A stretch of 64,000 nucleotides of DNA from Podocnemis expansa (taxonomy: Eukaryota > Chordata > Testudines > Podocnemididae), in NCBI GenBank assembly GCA_007922195.1, contig ML681994.1, forward strand, positions 47,104,434-47,168,433. Reading direction: 5' to 3'. The notes beneath the pieces were generated by a model. It was not told the origin of the DNA. It was given only the letters and a program-made list of their open reading frames with translations, and searched no databases. Of the stretch, positions 1 through 12,184 are shown piece after piece; the stretch's first letter is position 1; every line of letters starts with the position of its first letter. Position numbers and translations under genes: made by a program.

Positions 1-574
1 GGTTCAACAGCTTTTGTTGTTATCCTTGTGAAACTCCTCCCTGTTTCATGAGGTATTTTCTTCCACACCAGTGGAAGGCCGTCACCCAAAGATGATAATG
101 ATATGAAAGGTTTCTCATGTCACCATGTAAGCCATTTTTTGCCATACAGAAAGTATAATTAAACATCACTTGCTATTTTCTATTGAGAATTAAAGTGAAG
201 TTTGACAGGCATGGAGTCATGCTGGCTGAGTCCTTACTGCAAGATAGAGGCCACTAAAATTTGACTAATAAAACCCAAAAGTGTAGTACATGACGGCCAG
301 TATAGGGCCCAATTCTTCAGTCTTTATGTGGCATGTTACTTACACAGTGCCCACCTGCATAAATCCTACTTAGTCCGAGGGCTGAAGAACTAGGAATTTA
401 AGATTAAAAAATGGAAAAATATCATCACACAAATTTAGAATTATGTAACTTATAAAAAGCTGTCTATTTGGGGATTAGAATCAAGAGTCGTAAACTGAAG
501 CTACTTGGCCAAGGTGTTAGTGTACTGTGACAGCAGCTAGACAAAGAACAGATTTCCGGGTTTGGTGATGGTTT
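1..574. other. AT-rich sequence, no feature recognised
   Basis: No gene, RNA or repeat family is recognisable here. The only open frame of any size runs antisense at 517-780 and reads through the A20 tract as poly-F, so it is not a credible gene. Confidence 0.5.
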
Positions 575-594
575 AAAAAAAAAAAAAAAAAAAA
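575..594. repeat. A20 homopolymer
   Basis: An uninterrupted run of 20 A. It could be the tail of an old retroposed sequence, but nothing recognisable lies directly upstream, so it is listed as a simple repeat only. Confidence 0.9.
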
Positions 595-2235
595 GATTGA
601 ATGGAATCTAACATTTTTGCTAAACTGAAAAATTTCATACTGGATTGAACTAAATGTTCCATTCAATCCAAAACATTTTTTTCTGAGAATTTTTAAGGGG
701 CCTAGCTTCAGAAAATGGCTGTAGAAAATAGCAGTCCCCTCCATACTTATAATTTTTAGTCTAGAAATTAGGGGACTCAAGTGTGACCACCTGCTCTGGA
801 ATAGGAGATTGAAGTCAGGTTCCTTCCCTCCCTAGAGAGCGCCCTAACCAGCAGAATATTCAGGTTGGTGTGGATGGACGTTCTCTCTTTCTCTCTCAGC
901 TGTTTCACTGTGGGCGTGGCCTGGGCCAGTGCCACAGATCCTTCCCTGGGGCAGCGATGCTCCTGCCGCCTGCACTTCCTCCTCTTTTGGAAATTGCTCT
1001 TTAGTCACTTTCCCCCCCCCTTTTTTCTGAAGCTATTTGGCAAATTTCTGTCTAATTCATCAATAATTTTGCTGAACCAAAACTACATTTTGGGGAGAAT
1101 TACTATTTGCCTGAAAAGTTCCACTTGCTTCTAGCTTCTTGACCTCCATTTATTACATTTCACATGGTCACCTCCTTGTTCTATTAAATACACTTACCAA
1201 GGCCTGTCTTGTATTTATATTGTAAGGTCTTTGATCGGGGGGGGGAGGGGGAAGGGAGGAGACTATCTTGGGGGGATCTTTTGGTACAACCACAATGCAA
1301 ACAGCAGTAACAACTTGAGCTGCATCAATTACATTATTCCATCCTTTACAAGGGATAGGTTTGAGCCTCAAAGTTCTGATCAGAGTCTAATTTTTTAAAA
1401 TATATGATGTTCAGAAACATGGGATTCATTAGGCCATTACGGGCAGATATAGCAAGAAATTTGCCTCATTTTTACTAACAGTTCTGACAAACTTCTCTAA
1501 CGTGGATTAAAATAAGCATTCAAGAAGGAGAGGAAAGGAACTTTCATCTAGCTACTAGTGTATGCCTTATGTCTGAAAGCCAATCAAATAGAGAGGCGCA
1601 CCTCCCTAGCCACAGTTGAGGAGAGTTAAGTTCTTTTCAAGATGAAGTGCAAAGATGGAGCACTGAACCTGGTGTTTGGCAGATGAATCCCAAGTGGTAT
1701 TTTGAGCCATCTGAACTTTACTGTAAGTTATGCCAGTGCCAAAGAGAGTCAGGAATCAACAGTGTGTAGTGAAACCTTGGCTACATTTCATGCAAAATAA
1801 AGACACACACACCCCTCCCAGCAGACATTATTTAAACAAGACTTGGGAGGAAAAAAAAGCCAAAACAATCAATCTCTGATATTCTTGTGTTCCCCCTCCT
1901 GGCTGTAGAGCAGCAATAAACCAACGTCACTCCCCAGAGTTAGGCCATGTGTTGCTAGTGTTAAAAGTTGGCTCACATGCTAGGGAACAAACAAAATGAA
2001 GCCATGCTAATTTATATGGAAGTTAAAACACATTGGGGGAAGGAAATCCAAATTACAAATGAATGACTAAGAAGTCATCTCAACAGAAACCCCTGCAAGC
2101 TTCCTGGAATATGAAATTACAGAAGATACTGCATTGTATTAATAGATTAATATACAGAAGAGGTCTAACAGCGAATGGTTTACATGGGTTTTGATTATAT
2201 ATAACATACAAGAGAACTGATTTTTCTCAGTACTG

Positions 2236-2240
<5 letters not shown>
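595..2240. other. Non-coding stretch with a G-rich tract
   Basis: No gene is recognised. At 1237-1259 there is a G9-A-G5-AA-GGG tract, and a G6 run follows near 1271, so the plus strand has quadruplex-forming potential. The open frame at 865-1134 includes a pyrimidine-rich, low-complexity part and has no domain I know. The rest is ordinary AT-rich sequence. Confidence 0.5.

Positions 2241-2272
<32 letters not shown>
2241..2272. repeat. A32 homopolymer
   Basis: A run of 32 A followed by CCCC and a further A-rich patch. It is the longest homopolymer in the window. It may be a retroposon tail, but no donor family is evident upstream. Confidence 0.9.
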
Positions 2273-2274
<2 letters not shown>

Positions 2275-2667
2275 CCAAAAAAAATATACAGTGCCTCAGC
2301 ATTTGGCAGGTAAGAGAAAATTCAATTCACTTCTAATGCACCACAGTACAGCATGCTTGCATTATTCATAAACATGTAAAATATTTTGTATGCTCTTTCC
2401 AAAGACAAAAATATTTCTTTTCAGTTATCCCATATTACAGGGGTGAATGAGGTCAAGAAATTTGGCATAAGGTTTCTAACTGTTTCTTCATAGCTAAGAA
2501 AAAAGCCACACTAAACTCAGATTAAATCCAAGAACTTCTACATTCCTTTTAACCTTTGCCCCTTCACTTTAATATGGTTAGACCCTCTTCTCATTTTCCT
2601 CCCACAGCCATAAATCTGTAACCTCTCCCTATTAACCCTATTACTACAGACTTCTTCTAGGATGAAG

Positions 2668-2810
2668 AGGGCGGATGCTCACAGATGAAGCTTCAAAACC
2701 TTAGTGTCCTCTTTGATAATTCTCTCACCTTCTCTTCTCACAGCTAGACAGCTGGTAAATCCTGTCACTACTACATTTACAACATACAAAATTCAGCTTC
2801 TGTATCTCAC
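2668..2810 (+). mobile_element. L2-like LINE fragment
   Basis: Read on the plus strand, this stretch contains a phrase equivalent to LSVLFDNSLTFSSH followed by a shifted piece with KSCHYYIYNIQN-like residues. That resembles the part of L2/CR1-group reverse transcriptases after the thumb, where relatives read LGVxxDSSLSFxxH and later CRxxLRNI. Frames are broken and the match is short. It is an old fragment recognised by pattern only and could be a neighbouring CR1/L3-type family. Confidence 0.45.
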
Positions 2811-3119
2811 GGGAATGGTAGCGAGCTCTTATCTTTCCTATGTCATATTCTGGGTCTTGAACTTAGGCTTGGGAGACCCCAGAGAACTGTTGTTGCACTC
2901 CAGCCTGTACTTAGTGTCTATTGAATGCTGGTGTGCCAACGAACTAGTAGTCCTATAGCTTCAGCTAGGTTTGATCCATAAGAGCCCTTAATGGAGAGTA
3001 GCTTAGGCCCTCTGATCGGTACAACCGTGGTATTTAAGCCAGATGGAGAAACAAGAAATATGTCTGAGCAATGAGATGATCTCTTATTATGATTGCATTG
3101 GACCCTGTTTGGTGCCTGC

Positions 3120-3485
3120 CTCATGCATTTGACCCTGCTTCTGTTCCACTCTCACTATACCCCTGTCTTTGCTCCAGTTCCTTCCATGCTTCTGCTCCAT
3201 GCTTGATCCTGGTCTTTCCTTCAGTTCCTCTCCTCAGATCTTGTCTCTAGTGACCAGCCCTGGCTCCAAATCCCACCTCCAATGGCTAACCCTGTCACTG
3301 GCTTGGTCCTTAGTATCAGATCTCAGACTGACTGCTGGTTCCAGCTCTGACTTAAACCCTGGCTCTGGTAATTGGCAGCTGAGGCTAGCCCTTGGCTTCA
3401 TTCCTGAACCTGGATGCCTGCTTTGCCCACTAACTCTGACTCCTGCTCTGACTTTCAGGCAAGGCTGCCTACAACTTGATCTGTA
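3120..3485 (+). repeat. CT-rich imperfect repeat
   Basis: A pyrimidine-rich tract built from recurring phrases such as CTGCTTCTG, CCTGGCTC, CTCTGACT and CCTGGCTCT. The open frames across it on both strands (3169-3486 plus, 3234-3527 minus) come from this biased composition rather than from a gene. Similar CT-rich blocks occur near 51.0-51.4 kb and 58.4-59.2 kb, but I cannot show they are one family. Confidence 0.55.
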
Positions 3486-3489
3486 ACAC

Positions 3490-4470
3490 CTACTACAATC
3501 TTCACCTCTCTGACTTTGTCCTCTCATATCTCTTTGCTCCAGTTTACACTAAATGCAAGTGTGAAGATCATATGCTTGTGCAACCACTCAGACCATATAA
3601 TCTTTTTTTTTTAAATACCTGCACCAGTTTTCCCTTTCTTTCATAACAGCTTGAGCTTCACCTTCAGAACAAATTCATAATTCTGATCCTGCTCATTTCC
3701 TGCCTCCATCTTTGTCTGTGCTTTGCTCAAGCCTCCTTCCTTGAAAGTCCACATACTGTTTCTCAGTACATAACTAGAAGCCTACTTCAATAACTTATAG
3801 CTTAAAGTTCTGCTGCTATGTTCATACATTCAACAAGAGTATAAAGCTACATTTTGAAATATGGGAGCTCTATAAAATCAGAGCATCACAACAAAATTTT
3901 AAAAAATAAAGAACTCACAAAGGTTAAGAATGACATTCCCAAAACACGACATCTTGGTCTTTAGATCAAATTTTCATCTCTGGCTAAAGACACACACAGG
4001 AAACCTCAGCAATTGAACTCAGTGTAATTTCCTGAATGAAACTACTTTGGGTGGCAGGGGAAAGAAAGATTTGGCAACACAGAAATATCTTGAGAGTCCA
4101 TGCTGATTTCACACCACTTAATTTGGTCCAAAATGATTCTCAAGAAGGTCAAATAGTTTTAATTCAAAAAGGCTATTTCAAGATTTCCTTTAACTGTAAT
4201 TAAAAAAATTAAAATGTTTAAAGTCAAACTGACACATTTTGTTTCATATCAAGCAAAATGTTATTTGCCCTGAAATTTTTATTTTTTTTTTCCAGTAAAC
4301 CAAAACATTCCGTGCATTTGTCAAGCAGGAGATGATTTGTGCAAAGATAGTGCTACCACACCCTTAATCAGGCCTGGCTATATTCTTACCCTATTCCTGC
4401 TTTAATTTCCAAGAGCTGAAACTGTAACCTTAATTCTGCATGTCATAAGGAAACCTGTGAAATAAGGATC
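3490..4470. other. Non-coding stretch
   Basis: No gene is recognised. The part at 3540-3760 is CT-rich and may continue the decayed L2-like sequence at 2.67 kb. The rest is AT-rich with short A and T runs. Confidence 0.4.
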
Positions 4471-4716
4471 AAAAGGGATAGCCACATTAGTCTAGATCAG
4501 CAAAACAGGCAAGGAATCCTGTGGCAGTTTTCAAGACTAACAAATTTATTTATCTCATGAGCTTTTGGGGGGAGAAAATCCCACTTTGCCAGATGCTTTG
4601 AAGGATCGCCCCCCCATCTTCAAAGTGTCTGATGAAGTGGGATTTTCTCTTATGAAAGTTCATGCGATAAATTTGTTAGTCTTCAAAAGTGCCACAGTAC
4701 TCCTTGTTTGTTTTAA
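4471..4716 (-). mobile_element. Palindromic retro-repeat, copy A
   Basis: Begins with GGGATAGCCACATTAGTCTAG, the reverse of the family's constant end. It continues through GGAATCCTGTGGCA and GACTAACAAATTTATTTATC, a first arm with GAGAAAATCCCACTT, and a centre with GATGCTTTGAAGG opposite ATCTTCAAAGTGTC. The second arm then returns complementary to the first and ends CTCCTTGTTTGTTTT. The second arm holds CTGATGA (4629-4635), a partial hairpin and GAAA (4654-4657), the best hammerhead-like spacing among the older copies. Possible short target duplication: AATAAGGAT (4461-4469) and AATAAGAAT (4718-4726). Confidence 0.8.
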
Positions 4717-4984
4717 CAATAAGAATGATGCCTATGAGGCACCATGTCAGTGAGGTGATCCTACCAACTCTGTCACTTTTAGGCTTGCTTTATGTCAGTG
4801 ATCCTGTGCTGCACAGGATCTGGGATTACATATTTTGACCTGAAATTGGCATATGGTAGATGCAAATAATTTTCAGGTTTTATACACAGTAAAAAATACC
4901 CTTATTGTCTAGCTGAAGATGAAGTGTATGTTTAGTTTTACGCTTTTCTATGGCTCATCAACACAGGATACGAGACCCTCAGAT

Positions 4985-5216
4985 GTATATTAATGGACTA
5001 CCAGAAGCAGAAGTTCTAAATCCTAACTGTCAGGGTGATTAACCACTGGAATAAGTTGCTTAGGCAGGTTGTGTAATCTCCATCACTGGAAGTTTTTAAG
5101 AGCAGGTTAAACAAGCACCTGGCAGGGATGTTTTAAGGTGATACCTGGTCCTGCCATGAGTGCAGGGGACTGGACTCAATGACCTATCATGGTCCCTTCC
5201 AGTTTCTATGAGTCTG
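4985..5216 (+). mobile_element. CR1 LINE 3' end
   Basis: Contains the typical CR1 tail in order: TCCTAACTGTCAGGGTGATT, then GAATAAGTTGC, AATCTCCATCACTGGAAG, TTTTTAAGAGCAGGTTA, GGGGACTGGACTCAATGACC and TCCCTTCCAGTTTCTATGA. CR1 is the dominant LINE of reptiles and birds. Only the 3' untranslated end is present, as expected for a 5'-truncated insertion. It shares its layout with the copy at 13.4 kb. Confidence 0.9.
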
Positions 5217-8200
5217 TGCCTTATGCACAAGCTGCCTTTGCTCTCTCAACACACATGCTTTTGTTTAACATACTTAAAGGCACACCACTGGTATGATATT
5301 TTTTTAAAACTTTTTCAAAACATAGAACAAAAGGTGCTCTGTTAAATGAATGAATACGGAAAAACTGGATGGTTACCGTACATATCTGCTTGAGTTATCT
5401 CAATTAACCAGAGCTTCTTATGATAGATATGCATGTGCCTTCAGTTCTGACCTCTTTAGAAATAAGTGTCTTTGGATTACTATTTTATGAAGGAACAAGC
5501 TAATCTAACTAGACACATGACTTTAGGGATTTTAAATTATTCTAGACAGTTACGAAGGGATATTTAGAGAGCATTGCCCTTGTCATATGTTGAAAGAAGA
5601 CTGATTAAGCTAAGACGGTGCTCCCCCATGGTGGGAGATGACAGGTTAGTTGACTCTGCAGTACTATTACTCCTTTCTGGTGAGCTAAGCACAGGCTTCT
5701 CGCTGATGCTGAGTGAACAGGGTGGGTCTGGTCAGGCTGGGAGAAGCTCACTTTAGGGGATGGTTGAGATATAATTTTCAAGACATGGTTATTATGGAAT
5801 AATTTAGAGCTGTTGGCTAAGTTAAATCCTGGCTGGCAACATCCAGATAAGTATCACGTGGTCTGCCATTGTGGGGTGAATTTGTACTTTATTTTTATGT
5901 CTGGAAGGACTACATTTTTAATCAACGAATGTCTTTTCCACCATGCACATGCACACACTATCAAAATACTTCCATCAATAATAATCAAAGTTGACAGAAA
6001 AGCAAAGTAAGAAAAATGCTTCTGTAGAATGTAGAGTTTGATGTGAGGATATTTACTCTAGGGATTTTGGACATGATGTTGATAATTAGTGTTCTCAGAG
6101 TTCTAAAGCTTTGATTTTTTGGACTTCCAAAATCTTTCATCAAATAATTATTATCTGCCTCCCCCACCCTGACAGAATTTTGTTCACTTGCAAACATTTT
6201 AAAGGGATAGAAAAAAAAATCAAAATTAAATATCGATGTCTATCAAAGTTATACAAAAATAAAAAAATTAATTAAATTCTGACAAACCTGCTTACTTTCA
6301 GTGTTCTTCAGCATACAATTGGTGGTGCTGATTGGTTCACTGAGCCTTCCTAACACCTGACTCATAGCAGCACACATTTCAAAAAATTAGTTTGTGAAAT
6401 TCCATTTTACTAGAATGACTTTGAAGAGAAATGCAATTGTTCAATTCCCACTTACAGACCATAGATTTAATTGTCTATTAAAAAGACAGCTCTTTTACAT
6501 TCCTTTTAAAATTTTAACAATAACTGATAATCACTTATACCAGAACAAAACAGTCAGTCAGAAAGACAAATGCACCCCTACACGAAGGAATGGCCATAAC
6601 AACCCTTCATATCTACCCTACTTTACTGCATGCGAGGAAAGCTGAAACAAATAGATTTCTTAAAGACTCCAACAGGAGAAGTACATTCCTGATTAAATTT
6701 TGCTCACAATTATGACCAGCCTCATATATATGGCCTTTCCCCTTACATCTGACTTAAAACATATGGCTTCTCAACATTACTTCTCTGTGGTATAATATAG
6801 CTCTTTTCTGATAAGTCTTGCCTCCAATGAAGTTCCTGTAAAGTTACAACAATGTAACTGTCTGATAAGAAAATTTGGCTCAGTGACTCCAATGCTGTCA
6901 ATTTAGCATTTCCTGAAAAATGTATTCATCTTCTTTTATCCCCAAGAGCTTGCAAATTTACCTCACTTGCAGGTTATGACGGTGCATAGAGAGTTGCCCT
7001 GAAATTCTTCATTTGGGTTAAAATTGTGCGCTTTGGGGTCAGGATGGGGACAACCTGCCCTGAAAAGGCCTCCATGAGGCAGTGCACCTCAGTAATGCTT
7101 CCCAGAGCACCTGTAGGGCTGCCGTTCCTGGTACAAACTGCCACTGGTACTTCCACTACCTTTGCCCAGCTTCACCTACCCACCCCAAGTCATGGTCTCT
7201 TTTATGTCCGTCCATGTACCCTTTACAGGAGCTAGTTTTAGAGGTGCTGCCAAGTTCTTGCACTGCTGCAGTGTCAGAACTACCATCATGCTCAGCTCCT
7301 CCCATTCTATTTCCTTTTTGCAGTTGCTTAGGCAGAATCTGGCTTTTAATGTCTGTGAACTCATTTGACAGCATAGTTGAAAACACTATATAGGTACAAA
7401 GTATTATTTATGATGCCTTCTAGAATCTCTCTACTGTTAACTCAGTCTTATTATGTTTGCTGCAAAAGTTACATAAGAACTGTCTTCAATGAAATTCATA
7501 CTTTTCTACTAGCCACCTCAAATACTTGTTTTGCAAGTCCAATCAATTACTTTGATCCCAGATATCTAGAAATATAGGCCTATAAAAAGCCATCTCGGCT
7601 TTGATAACTGAACCCCAAATTTACATTTAAATGAGATATAGATACTCTTTGAAAAATAACTCTCCTATGTTACTTTAAAACTATTAACTGTTCAATTCCA
7701 GAGTTTATTTTATGTAGCCCTTGAATATTAGCTTTGATCATTTCTCTGTTGTTCCATTTTAAAAACATGCCATTTCAGCTGCAGAATGTGTATTATTTAA
7801 TACTGCAGTTTCATCAAGATCTTGGTTAATAACAAGCAAAATAAAAAGGAGTTGGACAAATATGACCTTTAAAACATTGTACTGCTGAATGCTTTCTCTT
7901 ACAATCCTTAGATCAATAGTTCTTAGCAATACTACTAAAGAAATGCATTTTTACTTTTGGTGCTATATAAGTGCTCTCTCTTGTTTCTAGCAATATCCAA
8001 TCTATTAATTGGTTTTGTCCTTTTTAGGGTCTGCAAAATCAGTCTATATAGTGAACTTCTACACAAATGGTGCAGCTACTCACTTAATGTTTTATACATA
8101 GTTTCACTGCCTGGTGACACTAGATCTGTCTCTCTGGTCCAATCTGTCATTTTATTTTTTTGCTGGGGAGGCAGGATCGTGGGGAACAAGCTTGTTTCTT

Positions 8201-9140
8201 ATATGCATCTCTGTGAACGGGTGGAGAAATTCTCTCAGGTGATATGTCAGCAGAAAGCTGGAGTGGAAGAGAGTCCTCACAACGCCAATGAAACACTTCA
8301 GAGGAAAGGCTGGTACACTGCCACTAATTCCAACTTTATGGTAGGTTTTCTTATCAGTAAAGCCACACTTCCCAATTTCTCTTTTCACTACTTGCTTTAT
8401 CCATATTAAGCCCAGAGGAACAAGCAAGCTTTCAGACATGGCTTACTGAGTGCTCGCATGATTAGTACTTACTCCCTGATGGCTGTCTGTAGTGAGGTGT
8501 TCCATCAACGTAAGCATCCTGTCCTGTTTTCAGAGCAAGGCCCGGCTTTTGAAGAGGGATTTTGTATGAGACGGAGGTGAAATATAAAAATATAAATCCA
8601 TTTTCTGTCCTGCCTATAGCAAAATCACCGGTTTCATGTGTAATTTCAAAGATTCCCTCTTTCGCCTGTTGACAATTAAATCAAGTCTCCAGTCATCCAA
8701 AAAGAGTGACTGGTGGGAAATATCATAGTGGATTTTCAATAAAAACAATTACTTCTGTTGACCAAAGTAGCTAGAATACATATTTTGTTGCCATATGCTG
8801 ATCCAAGCTTTGTATTTTTCACACCCACAACACTGAGTACCAAATGTGACTGAAACTAATATATGCAGGCAGGGCCAAGATTAGAGCATTTAGGAGCCTG
8901 GAGGCAGTGAGATCCTCAATTAACAACAAATGTAAACAATCCAATGTATATAAAGGAGAAGGAGCATGGCAATCAGCTGATGTGCCTGCTTCATGCGTGG
9001 TTGCAATTATTAAAAACATTTTCAAGAAAAAACACCACTACCACCACCAAAAACCTCTCTCCAATTAGCTCAGACACCTGTGGTTTGCTAAGCCTCAGTC
9101 ACTTGAGGGCCTACATGTGTATACTGGTGAGTCTTCTTAT
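5217..9140. other. Long non-coding stretch
   Basis: No gene with a recognisable domain. Open frames include 7957-8409 (150 aa), which holds no motif I know; its segment 8200-8340 is followed by a donor-like ATG/GTAGG, so an unannotated exon is conceivable but unsupported. Overlapping frames at 7026-7393 lie in a slightly GC-richer patch. No structured RNA or long repeat was recognised. Confidence 0.45.
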
Positions 9141-9216
9141 AGAATTGTCATGAATGAAGGATGTATTTTCATTTTGCACATGAATAGACTAAGGCAGGAA
9201 GGTCAGTTGTCATGTC
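9141..9216 (+). repeat. Possible MIR-like fragment
   Basis: The run ATTTTGCACATGAATAGACTAAGGCAGGAAGG followed by GTCATGTCTAAGGCCC is reminiscent of the MIR core (ATTTTACAGATGAGGAAACTGAGGC with CTTGCCCAAGGTC). It is strongly diverged and only the core would be preserved. Confidence 0.35.
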
Positions 9217-9273
9217 TAAGGCCCTTGACTATAATAAGGACCAAATTAGAAAACAGGACGCCCACACTTATTC

Positions 9274-9308
9274 CACACACACACACACACACACACACAC
9301 TCTCTCTC
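9274..9308. repeat. (CA)n-(TC)n microsatellite
   Basis: About 13 CA units run from 9274 to 9300 and are followed by four TC units. The tract is uninterrupted and so likely length-polymorphic. Confidence 0.92.
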
Positions 9309-9599
9309 AGGGGTCACAGTATAAATTTTCAAACGCGATTTTGGATACTCAACTCAACAGGCTTTAAAAAGGGCCTGATTTTCAGAGAGGCTTCTGAGAA
9401 AAACAGCATCTCTGAAGAATCTCAAGATGGTTACCCAAAACACTGGATGTCTGTAAACTTTGGAAACTTTAGCACCATGCTCTTTTCTGACACTTCTACT
9501 GTCTCTCCTCGCTATATGTCTACTGCCCACACTTCAGAGGTATCAAGACAATTCTGGGATTCATTAAGAGGCATATTGTGAGTAAAGGCAGACCTGTTA

Positions 9600-10122
9600 T
9601 TTTACCTCTCTATTTGGTGGTGAAACAACCGCTGCTGGAATACTGTGTGCAGTTCTAGTGTCCACAATTCAAAAAGGATGTTGAAAAATTGGAAAGGGTT
9701 CAGAGACACAAAAATTAGAAAACATATCTTACAGTGATAGATGCAAATAGCCTAATCTTAGCCAAGAGAAGGTTGGGGAGGGGGGTACTTGATTACAGTC
9801 ATAGGGATCTATGTGGGAACAAATATTTAATAGTGGGCTCTTCAATCTAACAGAGAAAGGTACATCATAATCCAATGGCTGGAAGTTGAAGCTAGATAAA
9901 TTCAGACTGGACACAAGGTGCACATTTTTAAGTGAGAGTAATTAGCCATTGGAACAATTTACCAGATGTTGTGGACTCTTTGTATCAGACAGTTTTTAAA
10001 TCAAGATCAGATTTCTCAATTATATGATCCTGGAATAATCTGGGGAAGTTCAATGGCCTGTGTTTTACAGGAAGTCAGACTAGATGATCACAGTGGTCCT
10101 GAACTTGGAATCTGTGAAAGGT
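9600..10122 (+). mobile_element. CR1 LINE fragment, end of ORF2 plus 3' region
   Basis: Decayed frames give LEYCVQF, FKKDVEKLERVQRHKN, ISHWNNLPDVVDS and FKSRSDF, in the order seen at the carboxyl end of CR1 reverse transcriptases. The 3' end with CAGACTAGATGATCACAGTGGTCC closes the element. Stops and frameshifts interrupt it and the 5' part is missing. It is an old truncated insertion with no residual function. Confidence 0.85.
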
Positions 10123-10363
10123 ACCTAACCTTCCTGTTTTGTGCTGAGTAGCATTCCCTGCCCACCCTGGTTTCTAATCAGCCAGTTGTTTAAGGGAATT
10201 GTGAAAGCAAACAAAGAAAGCAGCTGTACTCCTGATGTTTCAGTAATATATGCAGCCTTCTTCTGTAAATGTTCTTCCAGGAATTAAATCAAGAATGCTG
10301 AGCAGTACATCCTGCACTCCTAATGCTCCTTCACTTCCTAAGCTAAATCTTTCCTCAGAGCAT

Positions 10364-10625
10364 GCCTACGCGGCACTTAAAAAACCACAGCTGCCCTATG
10401 CCAGCTGATTCAGCTCACGACTCTGAATAACGGGCTGTTTAATTGCAGTGTAGATATTTGGACTCAATCTAGGGCCTCTTCCCCTCATGAGGTCCCAGAA
10501 TCCAGGCTCCAGTCTGAACCTGAACATCCACACTACAATTAAAACATCCCCTTACCCAAGTCCCTAACCCCAAGTCAGCTGGCATGGACCAGTTGTGGGT
10601 GTCTACTTGTAGAGTAGATGTACTG
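10364..10625. mobile_element. Fold-back (MITE-like) element
   Basis: A long imperfect inverted repeat centred near 10490. The left arm has TGCCAGCTGATTCAG, ATAACGGGCTG and ATTGCAGTGTAGATATT. The right arm has the complement of these as AACATCCACACTACAATT, CATCCCCTTACCC and AAGTCAGCTGGCATGG. I recognise the GCAGTGTAGACxTxxGGGCT pattern as a common palindromic repeat of turtles and crocodilians. No transposase is encoded. Confidence 0.7.
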
Positions 10626-11743
10626 TAATAGCCTTCATCTAATGGGGTAGGGAACAAGAGTCCCAATATAACTTTTAAACTATCTGTTTAAGTGGATGTT
10701 CCTAAGCTTATTTAAGGAAAATGTTTTCATATTTTTAACCATGTAAAAGTCAAGTAAAAACTGTTTCTAAAATATCACTTTAATTTGAGAAAGATTCAAA
10801 TGCATGGAGCACATCACAGCACATCTTGAAAACAATATTACTAAGCATCTGAGGTTAGAGGTTGGGCAAAGTGCATCAGTAAATTTAATGCTAGATTATG
10901 AAGAACATCTAATAGAAAATTAATGAAATGAAAACTAGTATTTTCAGATACAATCATCAACACAGCAAAAATTCTGCTTTCTAAAAACACAAAACACATT
11001 CAAGACATTTAAAACAAACAGATTAATTAAAATCAACATAATGTATCTGACAGATTCACAGAAAAAGGAAAATACAAAGTGGAAAGTCTAGGCTTATATT
11101 CTCTCTATTTCATCCCCATGTGTCTTTGCATATCAGCTGTGAGACCACCCCTGAAGTCATGTCCATACACTATAGGAGTTCTGAAATGGTAGAGTGCCCA
11201 TCCTGGGACTGTCTTAAATCTGATTTTCTTATTTCTGTAAAGAAAAAGTAGCAACAATCAGATTTAAGCAAGAATATTCAAACAAGCATTGCTTGTTAGC
11301 ATATTCCTAAGATGGGGACAGGGAGGGAATTGACATGATTCTTCCTTTATGTGTCATAGCATTTTAGACAAAGACAGGACTGTGAATCTACTCAATAAAT
11401 ACTCAACATAAATTATCATTGTCTATTGCATAGTTGTAGTCTTGTTGCCTGTGTATTGGCTTTTTTTCCCCAAATAAAGACAGTGGTACAAGTCCCACAC
11501 TAGGGAGATACCAGTCCAAGCTTTCTGCAATTTACTCTATTCTTGTGAGGACATTACTGAAGATGCAGGAGATCTGCCCCTGTGGAGTAACTTGCAGGAT
11601 CTGAGTCCAAAACATCTGATGCCTTGTGATTATTTATCTATTTTCAATTTTTTTTTAAAAAAGGATCCATTACAAAATGTCTCTAAGTACCTGTATGATA
11701 ATTTCATATAAACCAACAAATCCCAAAAGCAAATGAGATTTAA
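10626..11743. other. AT-rich non-coding stretch
   Basis: No gene, RNA or repeat family recognised. The open frame at 11630-11818 (minus) is low-complexity and reads into a poly-K stretch. Confidence 0.5.
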
Positions 11744-11762
11744 AAAGAAAGAAAGAAAGACA
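11744..11762. repeat. (GAAA)n microsatellite
   Basis: Four to five GAAA units, slightly interrupted at the right edge. A second, longer GAAA array lies at 12159. Confidence 0.85.
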
Positions 11763-11866
11763 GACTGTATAATCAGGGTGCAGGCATCCCCAGAAAAACA
11801 CAGGGGTCCGAGTCCCAAAGAATAAGCAAGTGAATCAAATGGTTGTATACAATGTTGCTGTGTATC

Positions 11867-11886
11867 AAAAAAAAAAAAAAAAAAAA
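11867..11886. repeat. A20 homopolymer
   Basis: An uninterrupted run of 20 A with no recognisable retroposon body directly before it. Confidence 0.9.
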
Positions 11887-12129
11887 GTCAAGGTCTTTTA
11901 TGAAAGCCTGTAACGTTCTGAATTTCACCACAATGATATCTGTAGATAGGTTATGATTATGAACTACCTCCCCAACCAGACAAGACTAGTTCCAAGCACC
12001 CAGCATTGTACAACCCAAGAAAAGGCAAATGATTGGCCTTTTAGGATAATGTAAAACACTGAGAAACCACACCTATAATAATTTCCTACCCTAGGTGACC
12101 ATGAATTACCATGCAAATAAACAAAATGA

Positions 12130-12158
12130 TTTTTGTGGCACGTAAAGACTAACAAATC
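12130..12158 (-). mobile_element. Fragment of the palindromic retro-repeat
   Basis: TTTTGTGGCACGTAAAGACT followed by AACAAAT matches the outer arm of the palindromic family (GTGGCACTTTAAGACTAAC in other copies). It runs straight into a GAAA microsatellite, so either the rest was lost or the array replaced it. Confidence 0.6.
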
Positions 12159-12184
12159 GAAAGAAAGAAAGAAAGAAAGAAAGG
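12159..12184. repeat. (GAAA)n microsatellite
   Basis: About six GAAA units directly abutting a fragment of the palindromic retro-repeat. Confidence 0.9.

Noticed and set aside
3169..3527. Overlapping 105- and 97-codon frames
   Set aside because: Low-complexity CT-rich repeat, open on both strands.
7957..8409. 150-codon open frame with a donor-like end near 8340, possible exon
   Set aside because: No domain or recognisable similarity; the acceptor side is weak and an overlapping frame lies on the opposite strand. Cross-species alignment would be needed.
9041..9060. CRISPR-like or satellite repeat
   Set aside because: Only short ACC/CCA microsatellite-like runs; no spaced direct repeats anywhere in the window.
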